A stretch of 64,000 bases of DNA, taken from positions 62,001 through 126,000 of the forward strand of contig CAIUMP010000061.1 in the NCBI GenBank assembly GCA_903900335.1, in the 5' to 3' direction. How positions within the stretch are numbered: position 1 is the stretch's first letter; each line of letters begins with the position of its first letter. A program made the translations under genes and the position numbers. Source of the stretch: an uncultured Ignavibacteriota bacterium. GTDB lineage: Bacteria > Bacteroidota > Ignavibacteria > Palsa-1295. The notes under the pieces are model-generated. The model was not told where the DNA came from. It worked only from the letters and a program-made list of their open reading frames with translations, and made no database searches. Positions 27,048 to 35,403 of this stretch are shown piece after piece.

Positions 27048-27668
27048 ATGGAGAATATATTTGGTTGGCCATTGCGAGCGGTACTCCTCATAACCACCGT
27101 CTCTCTTTTCGATTCCTCGTCATCGATCGCGCAACAAAAGTCTGAAGCGCAGAGTACCACGATACGGGATAGCTTGAAACGTACGCTTCAGAGCTTGAGT
27201 AGCACGATCCATCGGCTCGACTCCCTATCTAAATGGAGCCGTCAGGATGCGGATGGTCGTATGCGCCAGGCTTCAACGAAATTGAAAGACTTGGAGCTTT
27301 CTACGGATAGCGGAAGAGCCGCAGCCTTTGAGTTTGTCTTTGCCCTGGTGGATCAGACCGACTGTACACTCTCTAGTCTGAAGTGGAGCGCCACCTCGAT
27401 GTCCAAAGAGATTGAGAAACTGGAGCACACGTTGGAGTCTCTAGAAAAGAAGCGCAATATTGCTTCCACTGAGAGTAACGGTATAGACTTGGCTCTCCAT
27501 CCGCTGCGCATTCACCAGTCCGCGGTGCCGGAGCAAATTGGCACGGGGATTATCCCCTCTCTTGAAACAATGAACGATTGGCAACGAGAGAACGAAATAG
27601 AGCAAGAACAGGGCCTAATCGTTCGAGTGTGGCCTGTTGATAAGCCGAGTGCTCTTCGCGGATGGTAG
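27048..27668 (+). CDS. Exported coiled-coil protein of unknown function
   Basis: The 206-aa protein has a signal peptide ending near SSSSIAQQ. A coiled coil follows (SLKRTLQSLSSTIHRLDSLSK, TSMSKEIEKLEHTLESLEKK). A short tail ends in VRVWPVDKPSALRGW. The layout is like the preceding gene at 26127, 42 bp upstream. Its TAG stop is part of a palindromic repeat at 27661-27694. No known family is recognised. Confidence 0.6.
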   Translation: MENIFGWPLRAVLLITTVSLFDSSSSIAQQKSEAQSTTIRDSLKRTLQSLSSTIHRLDSLSKWSRQDADGRMRQASTKLKDLELSTDSGRAAAFEFVFALVDQTDCTLSSLKWSATSMSKEIEKLEHTLESLEKKRNIASTESNGIDLALHPLRIHQSAVPEQIGTGIIPSLETMNDWQRENEIEQEQGLIVRVWPVDKPSALRGW

Positions 27669-27694
27669 CCGCAACCACTAGATTGCGACTACCA
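27661..27694 (+). repeat. GTAG-type hairpin repeat over a stop codon
   Basis: GGTAG, then an imperfect stem CCGCAA...TTGCG, then ACTACC. It carries the TAG stop of the gene at 27048-27668 and lies between convergent genes, so it may also act as a weak terminator. Confidence 0.6.
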
Positions 27695-27702
27695 AACATT
27701 GA

Positions 27703-29499
27703 TCACCACGCCGCTTTGATACCACCTCCGGCACCACCGCCACGGATCTTCCACAACGCGATATTGTATCCGGGACGGTAACCATCCCACGACACGTTGT
27801 CAAACCGATCCACCCAGGCCGACGTGTTCAGTGGCTCCCATAAAAATAGATTTGCCTGCTCATCGTACATGACTTGCTGTAACTGACGCTGCAAAAGCAT
27901 GCGCTTGGCTGGGTCGAACTCCTGTCGAATGTCTTCCATGATCTTGTCCGCCTTCGGGCTGTTGTAACTATCATAGTTCGAGCCACGATTACGTGCCTGC
28001 GATGAATGATAGAGCTGATAGCTATCCGATTCATACGGATCGTTGATCCAAGCACCGATATGCGCATCCAGTTTGTGATCGCGCAGACGGTCTATATAGA
28101 CGCTCCATTCGAGTGCGCTGACCTCTGCCTTGATACCGATCTTGCGGAGTGTCTCGGTATAGATCAACAGAACCTTCATGCGCGTTTCGTTGCCGGCGTT
28201 CACATAGAAGGTGAATTTGAATGGTACGCTCTTTCCATCAATTACCTTGTCGCGAATGCCGTCGCCATCGTGGTCTGTCCAACCGAGGGAGTCCAGCATG
28301 TGACTGGCTTTTGCGGGATCGAACGGGATGATTGGGAGATCTCCGTTGTACTCTGGTCGAGTCGAGGAGATGGGCGATTCAGTAATGCGCGCCATGCCAT
28401 AGATCAACTTGTCAATAATGGTCCTGCGGTCGATCGCATAGGCCATTACCCATCGCACCCCCGGATCGCGAAAGATCGGGCTCTTCTGGTTGAAGCCTAC
28501 GTAGCTAAATGCACCAAGCGGGAAACCGACGCGTGCCAAACCGGTCTTGTTCGTATCGATCCCCACCCAAAACTGCGGCTGGATGGAGCCCAGCAGATCA
28601 ACATCATGAGCCTTAAGTGCGGTAACCGCGGAAGGAAAATTCAGGATCGTCTTATAGACCAAGGTATCTGGATTTGCTTCGCCGGCAGGCCCCCAATGAT
28701 TGACATAATTCGGGTTGCGAACGAGCCGCACAAATTGCTGCGTCTGCCACTCCGAAAGTTTGTACGGTCCACTTCCTTGAATGTACTTCGCGTCCCGCGA
28801 AAGCTCGGGCTTCGCAAACCACGTTGCAAACTCGTTCATCGCTGCATTCATGTGCTTTGTTAAGAGCACGCTGTCGATCTGCTTGTTGCCAGCGGATTCC
28901 ACGATCGCGCCGATGTCGTCCCACGAGTATTGATCGGTCAGCGACTTTGGATCGAAGATATGCTTCGGCAAAATGTAGAGCGCATCACCAAATCCGGCTT
29001 GCATTGCAAGGAAATATGGCTTCCAGAATTTGAATCGAACGCGATAGGGATCACCGTCGATCAATTCACAGCTGTGAATCGCATCCACGTACACGCGCTT
29101 CTGAGCTGACAAAATATTGAATGGATTCTTCAGCGCCTTTGTGCTGAAGATCACGTCCGCACCAGTCAGCGGCTGGCCGTCTGCCCACTTCACATCTTTG
29201 CGGAGGGTGAAATCGTATGTCAGGTTGTCTGCCGAGACTACTGGCATCGACTCCGCGAGCCAAGGCACATCGTAGTTCATCGTCTTGCGATTTGGTGCCA
29301 TGAGTCGCTGAAAGATCATCTCCTCGCAGTAGGTCGCTTCGGCATCGGTGGAGTTGAACGGATTGAGTGCCTGAAAATCGGAGAGTTCGAATGCGACAAC
29401 ACGGCTGTTCTGATATGCCGAACCACCGGAGTTCTTGCCGCAACTCAGAGCAAATACAAGCAGAAAAGGAAGGAAAGCGAGTATGGAACGGGTCTTCAT
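27703..29499 (-). CDS. ABC transporter substrate-binding lipoprotein (peptide/oligopeptide type)
   Basis: The protein has 598 residues from the ATG at 29499, which gives a lipoprotein signal with lipobox FALSC. The mature protein follows the SBP_5 (OppA/DppA) family: YCEEMIFQRLMAP, DNLTYDFTLRKDVKWADGQP, LTGADVIFSTKAL, SGPYKLSEWQTQQFVRLVRNPNY, DPGVRWVMAYAIDRRTIIDKL, ISSTRPEYNGDLPIIPFDPAKA and GIKAEVSALEWSVYIDRLRD. It should bind peptides or similar solutes at the membrane surface. No permease genes are adjacent; an OppF-type ATPase gene is 27 kb away, and whether they pair is unknown. Its divergent neighbour is kdsB. Confidence 0.9.
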   Translation of the reverse strand: MKTRSILAFLPFLLVFALSCGKNSGGSAYQNSRVVAFELSDFQALNPFNSTDAEATYCEEMIFQRLMAPNRKTMNYDVPWLAESMPVVSADNLTYDFTLRKDVKWADGQPLTGADVIFSTKALKNPFNILSAQKRVYVDAIHSCELIDGDPYRVRFKFWKPYFLAMQAGFGDALYILPKHIFDPKSLTDQYSWDDIGAIVESAGNKQIDSVLLTKHMNAAMNEFATWFAKPELSRDAKYIQGSGPYKLSEWQTQQFVRLVRNPNYVNHWGPAGEANPDTLVYKTILNFPSAVTALKAHDVDLLGSIQPQFWVGIDTNKTGLARVGFPLGAFSYVGFNQKSPIFRDPGVRWVMAYAIDRRTIIDKLIYGMARITESPISSTRPEYNGDLPIIPFDPAKASHMLDSLGWTDHDGDGIRDKVIDGKSVPFKFTFYVNAGNETRMKVLLIYTETLRKIGIKAEVSALEWSVYIDRLRDHKLDAHIGAWINDPYESDSYQLYHSSQARNRGSNYDSYNSPKADKIMEDIRQEFDPAKRMLLQRQLQQVMYDEQANLFLWEPLNTSAWVDRFDNVSWDGYRPGYNIALWKIRGGGAGGGIKAAW

Positions 29500-29597
29500 A
29501 GTCTTTTTTGGTTGAAACGGTACGTGCAAAACTACGTTAATTATTCTCGCAACGCCCGGAGTGGGCAATAAATCGGCACTACAACCCAATTCCCGAC

Positions 29598-30365
29598 TTG
29601 AAAACGATCGTAATAATCCCCTCGCGTTACGCATCTGAACGACTGCCCGCAAAGCCGTTGGCAAGAATCCACGGTAAAACCCTCATCGAACGGGTCTATG
29701 AACGGGTCAAGCTTGCCGAAGGACTCGATGGCGTGTATGTAGCAACGGACCACATCTCCATCGCGGACGAGGTAGAGCGCCACGGCGGAGAGGTCATCAT
29801 GACATCTCCCGAATGTCCTTCCGGAACTGACCGCGTGGCAGCCGCCGCGCGAGCGCTTTCGCTTGACGATGATATTGTAATCAACGTGCAAGGGGATGAA
29901 CCGCTGATCGAGCCCTCGGTGATTACTGCACTTGCCACTGCAATGCGTGAAGACCCATCAATATTGGTTGCCACCCCAATTTCACTACTGAAGAATCCGA
30001 GTGACCTGACCGATCCATCTGTCGTGAAAGTCGTGATGGACACGAACCGCAATGCGCTTTATTTCTCACGCCAAACAATTCCGTACATCCGCGACCTTGG
30101 TGATGATGACATTCATCTCTGGATGAACGCCTTCCCATTTTTCAAACACATCGGAGTATATGCCTATCGCGCGGAGGTTCTGAAGCAATTCGTCGCGCTC
30201 GGTGTCAGCCGCCTCGAACAAGCTGAGCGGCTGGAACAACTAAGACTTCTCGAAGCCGGTATTCCCATTCGGTGTGTGCAAGTTGATTACGAGTCGGTCG
30301 CGGTGGACACTCCTGCTGACGTCATCAAGGTGGAGCGCATCATTGAGGAGCAGGGACTGGAATGA
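29598..30365 (+). CDS. kdsB: 3-deoxy-manno-octulosonate cytidylyltransferase
   Basis: The 255-aa enzyme activates KDO to CMP-KDO for LPS core synthesis. Motifs are KTIVIIPSRYASERLPAKPL (which requires the TTG start at 29598), DGVYVATDHISIAD, VIMTSPECPSGTDRVAAA, IVINVQGDEPLIEP, KVVMDTNRNALYFSRQTIPYI, HIGVYAYR and LEQLRLLEAGIPIRC. It overlaps the next gene by 4 bp (ATGA), so translation is probably coupled. Together with rfaE1 and rfaE2 nearby it implies a KDO/heptose inner core. Confidence 0.95.
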   Translation: MKTIVIIPSRYASERLPAKPLARIHGKTLIERVYERVKLAEGLDGVYVATDHISIADEVERHGGEVIMTSPECPSGTDRVAAAARALSLDDDIVINVQGDEPLIEPSVITALATAMREDPSILVATPISLLKNPSDLTDPSVVKVVMDTNRNALYFSRQTIPYIRDLGDDDIHLWMNAFPFFKHIGVYAYRAEVLKQFVALGVSRLEQAERLEQLRLLEAGIPIRCVQVDYESVAVDTPADVIKVERIIEEQGLE

Positions 30366-31483
30366 CCGTCGAGCAAGCCCGCCGCGAATTCCCGCACACA
30401 TGGACGGATATAGTTTATCTGAACCATGCAGCCGTTGCGCCGTTAAGTTTTCGCGTTCGTGATGCGGTCGATCGCTACCAAACGCGACGCGCCCTCAAGG
30501 GCATTGAACCGTATCCCTGGGCGATGAAAATGGCGCAGGAAACGCGGGAGATGCTCGCGAACATGATCGGCAGTCGCGCGGATCAGATAGCCTTCGCAAT
30601 GAATACCAGCGATGGGCTGAATATTCTTGCTCAAGGTCTCGACTGGCGACCGGGGGACAGGATCCTCATCAACAATCTTGAATTTCCCGCGAATGTCTAT
30701 CCATTCCTCAATCTTCGAAAGCAAGGAGTTGAGATTGACATGATCCAGGCGGTCGATCATAAGATAACCTCAGACCAGATTGCCAAGGCGATTACGGATC
30801 GTACAAAGCTCCTCTCGATCAGCCATGTGCAATTCTCTACAGGCGCAAAGGTCAATCTTACTGCTCTCGGAAAACTCTGTCGTGAGCAAAACATCCTGTT
30901 CGCCGTGGATGCGATTCAATCGCTGCCACACTCCTCCATCGATGTCGAACGCGATAAGATAGACTTCCTCTCGTGCGGCTCCCACAAATGGATGATGTCC
31001 GCCGAAGGCGCTGCCTTCGTCTTTGCGAGCGACCGCGCTCTGGCGGCCATTGAGCAGCCTTACCTCGGCTGGACGAGCGTTGACGATCCATTCGATTTTT
31101 TGCCGCATCCGGAGCGACTGCGAACCGGTGCCGCCAGATTCGAGAACGGCACCCAGAATTACACCGGAATTGCGGCTCTGCATGCGTCGATGAAGTTCTT
31201 TCAGGAATTTGGATTCCGCGAGATGGAACGTGCCGTCCTCGACCTTTCGGGCTACCTCATCGACCGATTGGAAATGCGCGGGATCGAAGTCGTGACACCC
31301 AAGTCAGGAGCAGAACGATCCGGAATCGTATCCTTCATTGTACCAGAAGCTGCCGCAGTCTTTGAGCGACTAACCTCACAGAATATCATCCTCTCACTGC
31401 GTGCGGGTCGCCTGAGAGCAGCACCCCACTTCTACAACACTGAAGAGGAAGTCCGGAAATTGTTCGTCGGGCTGTTCGACTAA
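30362..31483 (+). CDS. Class V aminotransferase-fold PLP enzyme (cysteine desulfurase-like)
   Basis: The 373-aa protein belongs to the SufS/CsdA-like branch: YLNHAAVAPLSFRVRDAV, the His stacking on PLP in LLSISHVQFSTGAKV, the Asp in LFAVDAIQSLPHSSIDV, and the Schiff-base Lys in LSCGSHKWMMSAEGAAFVF. The C-terminal part RAGRLRAAPHFYNTEEEV supplies an Arg for the substrate carboxylate. I see no clear active-site Cys loop (the RxGHxCA motif of desulfurases is absent), so it may be an isopenicillin-epimerase-like or another lyase. It shares the fold and the PHFYNT word with the gene at 24529. It overlaps kdsB by 4 bp. Confidence 0.8.
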   Translation: MTVEQARREFPHTWTDIVYLNHAAVAPLSFRVRDAVDRYQTRRALKGIEPYPWAMKMAQETREMLANMIGSRADQIAFAMNTSDGLNILAQGLDWRPGDRILINNLEFPANVYPFLNLRKQGVEIDMIQAVDHKITSDQIAKAITDRTKLLSISHVQFSTGAKVNLTALGKLCREQNILFAVDAIQSLPHSSIDVERDKIDFLSCGSHKWMMSAEGAAFVFASDRALAAIEQPYLGWTSVDDPFDFLPHPERLRTGAARFENGTQNYTGIAALHASMKFFQEFGFREMERAVLDLSGYLIDRLEMRGIEVVTPKSGAERSGIVSFIVPEAAAVFERLTSQNIILSLRAGRLRAAPHFYNTEEEVRKLFVGLFD

Positions 31484-31570
31484 GCAAATGGCAATTTTCT
31501 GACCGCACATCCTGTTCTCCCGACTTGCACTTTGGCCCCATGGGCAATTACTCAGCGGCTTTATTCCTGA

Positions 31571-32590
31571 ATGCTCCAACTCAACCCGACCCAACTCGAA
31601 GCCCTTTCGAATGCCTTCCAACATGCGCGGATAGCCGTCGTCGGTGATCTGATGCTGGATCGCTACACCTTCGGAAGCGTTTCGCGTATTTCACCCGAAG
31701 CGCCGGTGCCCGTACTCGAGATCGAAAGTGAACAGGCCCGCCTGGGCGGAGCGGCGAATGTCGGGCATAACATCCTCGGGCTCGGCGCGACACCGCTCAT
31801 GCTTGGCGTTGTTGGCGATGACACCTCCGGGCTTATCCTCAAAGGAATCTTTACCGATCTTGGCTTCCCACTCGACGGTATCATTACCGATCCGGACCGG
31901 CCCACAACCGTAAAAACGCGCGTCATCGCTGGCAGTCAGCAGATGCTTCGTATGGATCACGAGGTGAAGCACGAGATCTCCCGAGAGACCGAGGACAGAC
32001 TCATCGCCGCGCTTTCCAACAACATCGACGATCTGGATGGGATCATACTGGAAGATTACAACAAAGGTGTCGTAACGAAGAGTGTGATCAACCGAGTAAT
32101 TGCGCTTGGGCGCGAGTTTGGCAAACCTGTCTTCGTCGATCCAAAGGCACAGAATTTCTTTGAATATCAGCAGTGTACCGTCTTCAAACCGAACAAGAAG
32201 GAGGTGGAAGACGCGCTTGGCATGCGATTGAGCGATGAGTCCGACACGACTGCCGCTGGTCTACGACTGCTCGAAATGCTCAACGCGGATAACATCCTCT
32301 TGACTCTCGGCGAAAAAGGAATGATGCTCTTCGAGCGAAATCCGCACGAAGGAGACGAACTCTTCGCGATCCCCACGCGTGCCCGCGACGTTGCTGACGT
32401 CTCTGGAGCGGGCGATACTGTGATAGCCACGCTCTCCGTCGCTATGGCATGCGGACTAAGCATCCGAGAAGCCGCAGAGTTAGCCAATCGCGCCGCGGGA
32501 CTCGTTATCGAAGAATTGGGTATTGTCCCGATCTACCGAGAACAACTCATTCAAGCTGTGTTGGAAGACATGGCTTCCATGCAGGAATAA
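31571..32590 (+). CDS. rfaE1: D-glycero-beta-D-manno-heptose-7-phosphate kinase
   Basis: The 339-aa PfkB-family kinase (the HldE N-terminal domain as a separate protein) has GDLMLDRYTFGSVSRISPEAP, EQARLGGAANVGHNILGLGA, RPTTVKTRVIAGSQQMLRMD, FVDPKAQNF, VFKPNKKEVEDALG and the catalytic-loop DVSGAGDTVIATLSVA. It makes heptose-1,7-bisphosphate for LPS core. The gene for the second activity (rfaE2) follows after 4 bp, so the two are split but adjacent. Confidence 0.95.
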   Translation: MLQLNPTQLEALSNAFQHARIAVVGDLMLDRYTFGSVSRISPEAPVPVLEIESEQARLGGAANVGHNILGLGATPLMLGVVGDDTSGLILKGIFTDLGFPLDGIITDPDRPTTVKTRVIAGSQQMLRMDHEVKHEISRETEDRLIAALSNNIDDLDGIILEDYNKGVVTKSVINRVIALGREFGKPVFVDPKAQNFFEYQQCTVFKPNKKEVEDALGMRLSDESDTTAAGLRLLEMLNADNILLTLGEKGMMLFERNPHEGDELFAIPTRARDVADVSGAGDTVIATLSVAMACGLSIREAAELANRAAGLVIEELGIVPIYREQLIQAVLEDMASMQE

Positions 32591-32594
32591 TTTT

Positions 32595-33113
32595 ATGGGT
32601 GATACAAGAATCTCATCCGCCCCTGTTTTCTGCTTCCGCGAGGAGGAGGATCGTGTAAAGCTGCTCTCGTGGAGGAGGGAAATGCGCAACTCTGGAAAGA
32701 CACTTGTCTTTACCAATGGCGTTTTCGACATTCTTCACGCTGGACACGTATCCTACCTGCTGGATGCACGGAATCTCGGCGACGCACTTATCATTGGATT
32801 GAATTCGGATTCCTCTGTTCGCGAGATCAAAGGCCCCAATCGTCCACTTCAAGAAGAGCTGGATCGGGCGGACCTGCTTGCGGCCCTTCGAGCCACGGAT
32901 GCGGTCGTTATTTTCGATGAAACGACTCCTTTCGAGATCGTTAAGTTTCTGATACCCGACATCATGGTAAAAGGGGGCGATTACACCCGCGATACTATTG
33001 TCGGCGCGGATATCGTCGAAGCGAACGGCGGCAGTGTCACGACTATCAAATTCACCGAAGGACGCTCGACTTCGGGTATTGTGGAACGTGTCATCGAGCG
33101 ATACGGCAAGTGA
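32595..33113 (+). CDS. rfaE2: D-glycero-beta-D-manno-heptose 1-phosphate adenylyltransferase
   Basis: The protein has 172 residues from the ATG at 32595, 4 bp after the rfaE1 stop. It is a nucleotidyltransferase of the HIGH type: VFTNGVFDILHAGHVSYLLDA, ALIIGLNSDSSVREIKGPNRP, RADLLAALRATDAVVIFDE, PDIMVKGGDYTRDTIVGADIVEANGG and the signature FTEGRSTSGIVERV. It is the C-terminal half of HldE as a separate gene and gives ADP-heptose precursor. It completes the kdsB-rfaE1-rfaE2 inner-core group. Confidence 0.94.
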   Translation: MGDTRISSAPVFCFREEEDRVKLLSWRREMRNSGKTLVFTNGVFDILHAGHVSYLLDARNLGDALIIGLNSDSSVREIKGPNRPLQEELDRADLLAALRATDAVVIFDETTPFEIVKFLIPDIMVKGGDYTRDTIVGADIVEANGGSVTTIKFTEGRSTSGIVERVIERYGK

Positions 33114-33247
33114 CGCGTTTTACAAGCTTGGAAGCTGGCCAACATCCCGCCGAAATTAGATGCGACAGCCCGGTGTTAGGCTCTTTGGATGGATGTCCGT
33201 TGCACCATGCACCATGCATCTTTCGTCATTCATCCTTTCCCACACGC

Positions 33248-33324
33248 GGCCTCGTAGTTCAGTTGGATAGAACATCAGTTTCCTAAACTGGGTGTCGCAG
33301 GTTCGAGTCCTGCCGAGGCTACCA
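33248..33324 (+). tRNA. tRNA-Arg (CCT)
   Basis: A cloverleaf starts GGCCTCGTAGTTCAGTTGG; the anticodon stem TCAGT/ACTGG has the loop TTCCTAA, giving anticodon CCT. The T arm is GCAGGTTCGAGTCCTGC. The acceptor ends CGAGGCT, discriminator A, with CCA encoded (33322-33324), unlike the two tRNAs near 11 kb. Pair 1:72 is G-U. Confidence 0.95.
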
Positions 33325-33350
33325 CACTCTCAAAAATAGTGCAGTCACGG

Positions 33351-34151
33351 ATGGCGCAAGACAGTATCACTTTTTCAGGGGATGTGCCTGCGCGTTACGA
33401 CAAGTATCGCGGTCCAAGTTTCGAACAATTTGCTCTAGATCTTGTCGAACGTTTGCGATCGCGGACACTCTCCGACGTTCTGGAGATCGCCTGCGGCACG
33501 GGCCGCGTGACGCGATTACTGAGAGCAACTTTGCCAGATACAGTCAGGATCGTCGCTACCGATATTAGCGTCGACATGATGGACTTTGCTCAGAATGCCC
33601 TCACCGGTGAACGGATCGAATGGCAACGTGCTGACTCTCAATCACTGCCATTTAAAGATAGAAGTTTCGATCTGGTCATTTGTCAATTCGGCTACATGTT
33701 CGCCGACGACAAACAAAAGGCAATGCAGGAAGCATATCGCGTCCTGAGGCGGGGCGGATCATTACTGTTCAATACCTGGGATGCCATTGGCGCAAGCCCC
33801 GTTGCCGGTTTACGCACGGCGGTCATCACAGAGTATCTTGGCGGTGCTCTTCCGATCTCAGACGTTGCGCACTCTATGAGCGAGCCAGGTGACTTGGAGG
33901 CTCTCGTTACCTCCGCCGGATTCATCGATGTCTCCGTAGAGAAAGTGACTCGCTTCGAAGAGCACAAGAATCATCATGCCTCTGCACGCGCTGCGATCTT
34001 CGGTGGACCGATCCTCAACCACATACAACGTGCAGATCCCGAGGCACCAGAAGTGATTGTCAGTTTACTCGCCCAAAAGATCGAGGAGGTCTATGGCCCA
34101 CACCCACGTGCAGAAATGAGTGCCTTAGTCACACAAGGATGGAAGAAGTGA
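33351..34151 (+). CDS. Class I SAM-dependent methyltransferase
   Basis: The protein has 266 residues from the ATG at 33351 (a GTG four codons upstream is the alternative). Motif I is LEIACGTGRVTRLL, followed by VRIVATDISVDMMDFAQ, RADSQSLPFKDRSFDLVICQFG and AYRVLRRGGSLLFNTWD: the UbiE/Methyltransf_11 pattern. The substrate is not indicated. The last 13 bp overlap the chromate-transporter start, so they are probably co-translated, though a functional link is not obvious. Confidence 0.85.
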   Translation: MAQDSITFSGDVPARYDKYRGPSFEQFALDLVERLRSRTLSDVLEIACGTGRVTRLLRATLPDTVRIVATDISVDMMDFAQNALTGERIEWQRADSQSLPFKDRSFDLVICQFGYMFADDKQKAMQEAYRVLRRGGSLLFNTWDAIGASPVAGLRTAVITEYLGGALPISDVAHSMSEPGDLEALVTSAGFIDVSVEKVTRFEEHKNHHASARAAIFGGPILNHIQRADPEAPEVIVSLLAQKIEEVYGPHPRAEMSALVTQGWKK

Positions 34152-35290
34152 GTACTTCGCGTTATTCACTGCGAGCGCTGGTCCTCTACTTCTTGCGCCT
34201 CGGCACCACCGGCTTCGGTGGGCCGATCGCGCTTGTTGGCTTTATGAACCGCGATCTGGTGCAGCAACGTGGTTGGTTCACAAACGAAGAGTACGTCAGC
34301 GGCCTCGCCTTCTCGCAGCTGGCACCTGGTCCGATGGCAACACAACTTGCAATGTATCTCGGCTTTCTTCGCGGACGCGTTCTCGGCGCGACGCTCGTAG
34401 GCATTGCCTTCATACTTCCCTCATTTATCCTGGTGGTGCTGCTCGGTGCACTGTATGTTCAGTACGGCCAGCTCACCTGGATCGGTTCCGCGTTTTACGG
34501 TGTAGGCGCCGCAGTGATCGCCATTATTCTTCGTTCGTCGTGGAAGCTGACGAAAACGACGCTGAAAAAGGATATCACGCTGTGGTCCATCTTTGCTTTC
34601 TCGTTTGCGGCGACCGTGCTTGCCGGGACGGAGATGTTGTGGACGTTCGTCGCCGGCGGAGGAGTGGCGCTGCTGCTCTCCTATATCAACCACGGACGTA
34701 AGCGAAAGCAGCAATTAAATATTGTCGTCTTGCCCACACTGCTGTTACAGCTGAATTCTGTTGCAGAGAATCGATCCTTCCTTGATATTCTCTTCTATTT
34801 TCTAAAAGCTGGATTCGTTGTATTTGGCAGCGGTCTTGCTATCGTCCCGTTCCTTCGCGGCGGGGTTGTCGATGAATACCATTGGCTGACGGCTCGACAA
34901 TTTATAGATGCGGTCGCCGTTGCGATGATTACGCCTGGGCCTGTTGTCATTACGGTGGCTTTTATTGGGTACCTTGTTCACGGCTTTGATGGCGCTGCCG
35001 CTGCCGCACTTGGGGTATTTGTACCTGTCTATCTGTTTGTGATATTTCTCGCACCAGTGTTCGAGAAAGTATCAGAGAATGAGCATGTGAAATCATTTGT
35101 ACGCGGAGTGACGGCAGTAGCAACAGGAGCAATTTCTGGGGCTATCTTACTTCTTGGCAAGTCCGCGATCACAGATCTTCCAACGACGCTGATTCTGATC
35201 GGGAGCGCACTCCTCCTCGTGAAATTCAAAGTAGAAGAGCCATTGCTTATCGCCCTGGCTGCATGCGCCGGACTGTTGATTAAGCTCTAA
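34139..35290 (+). CDS. chrA: ChrA-type chromate transporter (full-length, two-domain)
   Basis: The 383-aa protein has about ten membrane segments and two homologous ChrA halves. The first carries LGTTGFGGPIALVGFM and FSQLAPGPMATQLAMYLGFL; the second carries AGFVVFGSGLAIVPFLRGG and AMITPGPVVITVAFIGYLVHG. These GGP/APGP and FGSG/TPGP pairs are the CHR domain signatures. The usual role is chromate (perhaps sulfate-competing anion) efflux; the physiological substrate in a bacterium without visible chromate genes is unclear. No ChrR-type regulator is seen. Confidence 0.9.
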   Translation: MEEVSTSRYSLRALVLYFLRLGTTGFGGPIALVGFMNRDLVQQRGWFTNEEYVSGLAFSQLAPGPMATQLAMYLGFLRGRVLGATLVGIAFILPSFILVVLLGALYVQYGQLTWIGSAFYGVGAAVIAIILRSSWKLTKTTLKKDITLWSIFAFSFAATVLAGTEMLWTFVAGGGVALLLSYINHGRKRKQQLNIVVLPTLLLQLNSVAENRSFLDILFYFLKAGFVVFGSGLAIVPFLRGGVVDEYHWLTARQFIDAVAVAMITPGPVVITVAFIGYLVHGFDGAAAAALGVFVPVYLFVIFLAPVFEKVSENEHVKSFVRGVTAVATGAISGAILLLGKSAITDLPTTLILIGSALLLVKFKVEEPLLIALAACAGLLIKL

Positions 35291-35403
35291 TTACCACCTT
35301 TCCGGGCTCTCAAGTGGGTTGGCCCAATCCTTGCCCCTTCGTCTCGTCAATATTACATTGCGTCGCTAGGATGCAATAGCTACATTGGAACGAGCCAGAA
35401 ACA

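Noticed and set aside
29527..29534. TAGTTTTG on the minus strand as a -7 promoter box for the peptide-binding lipoprotein
   Set aside because: Matches TAnnTTTG but no -33 TTG lies at normal spacing; too weak to list.
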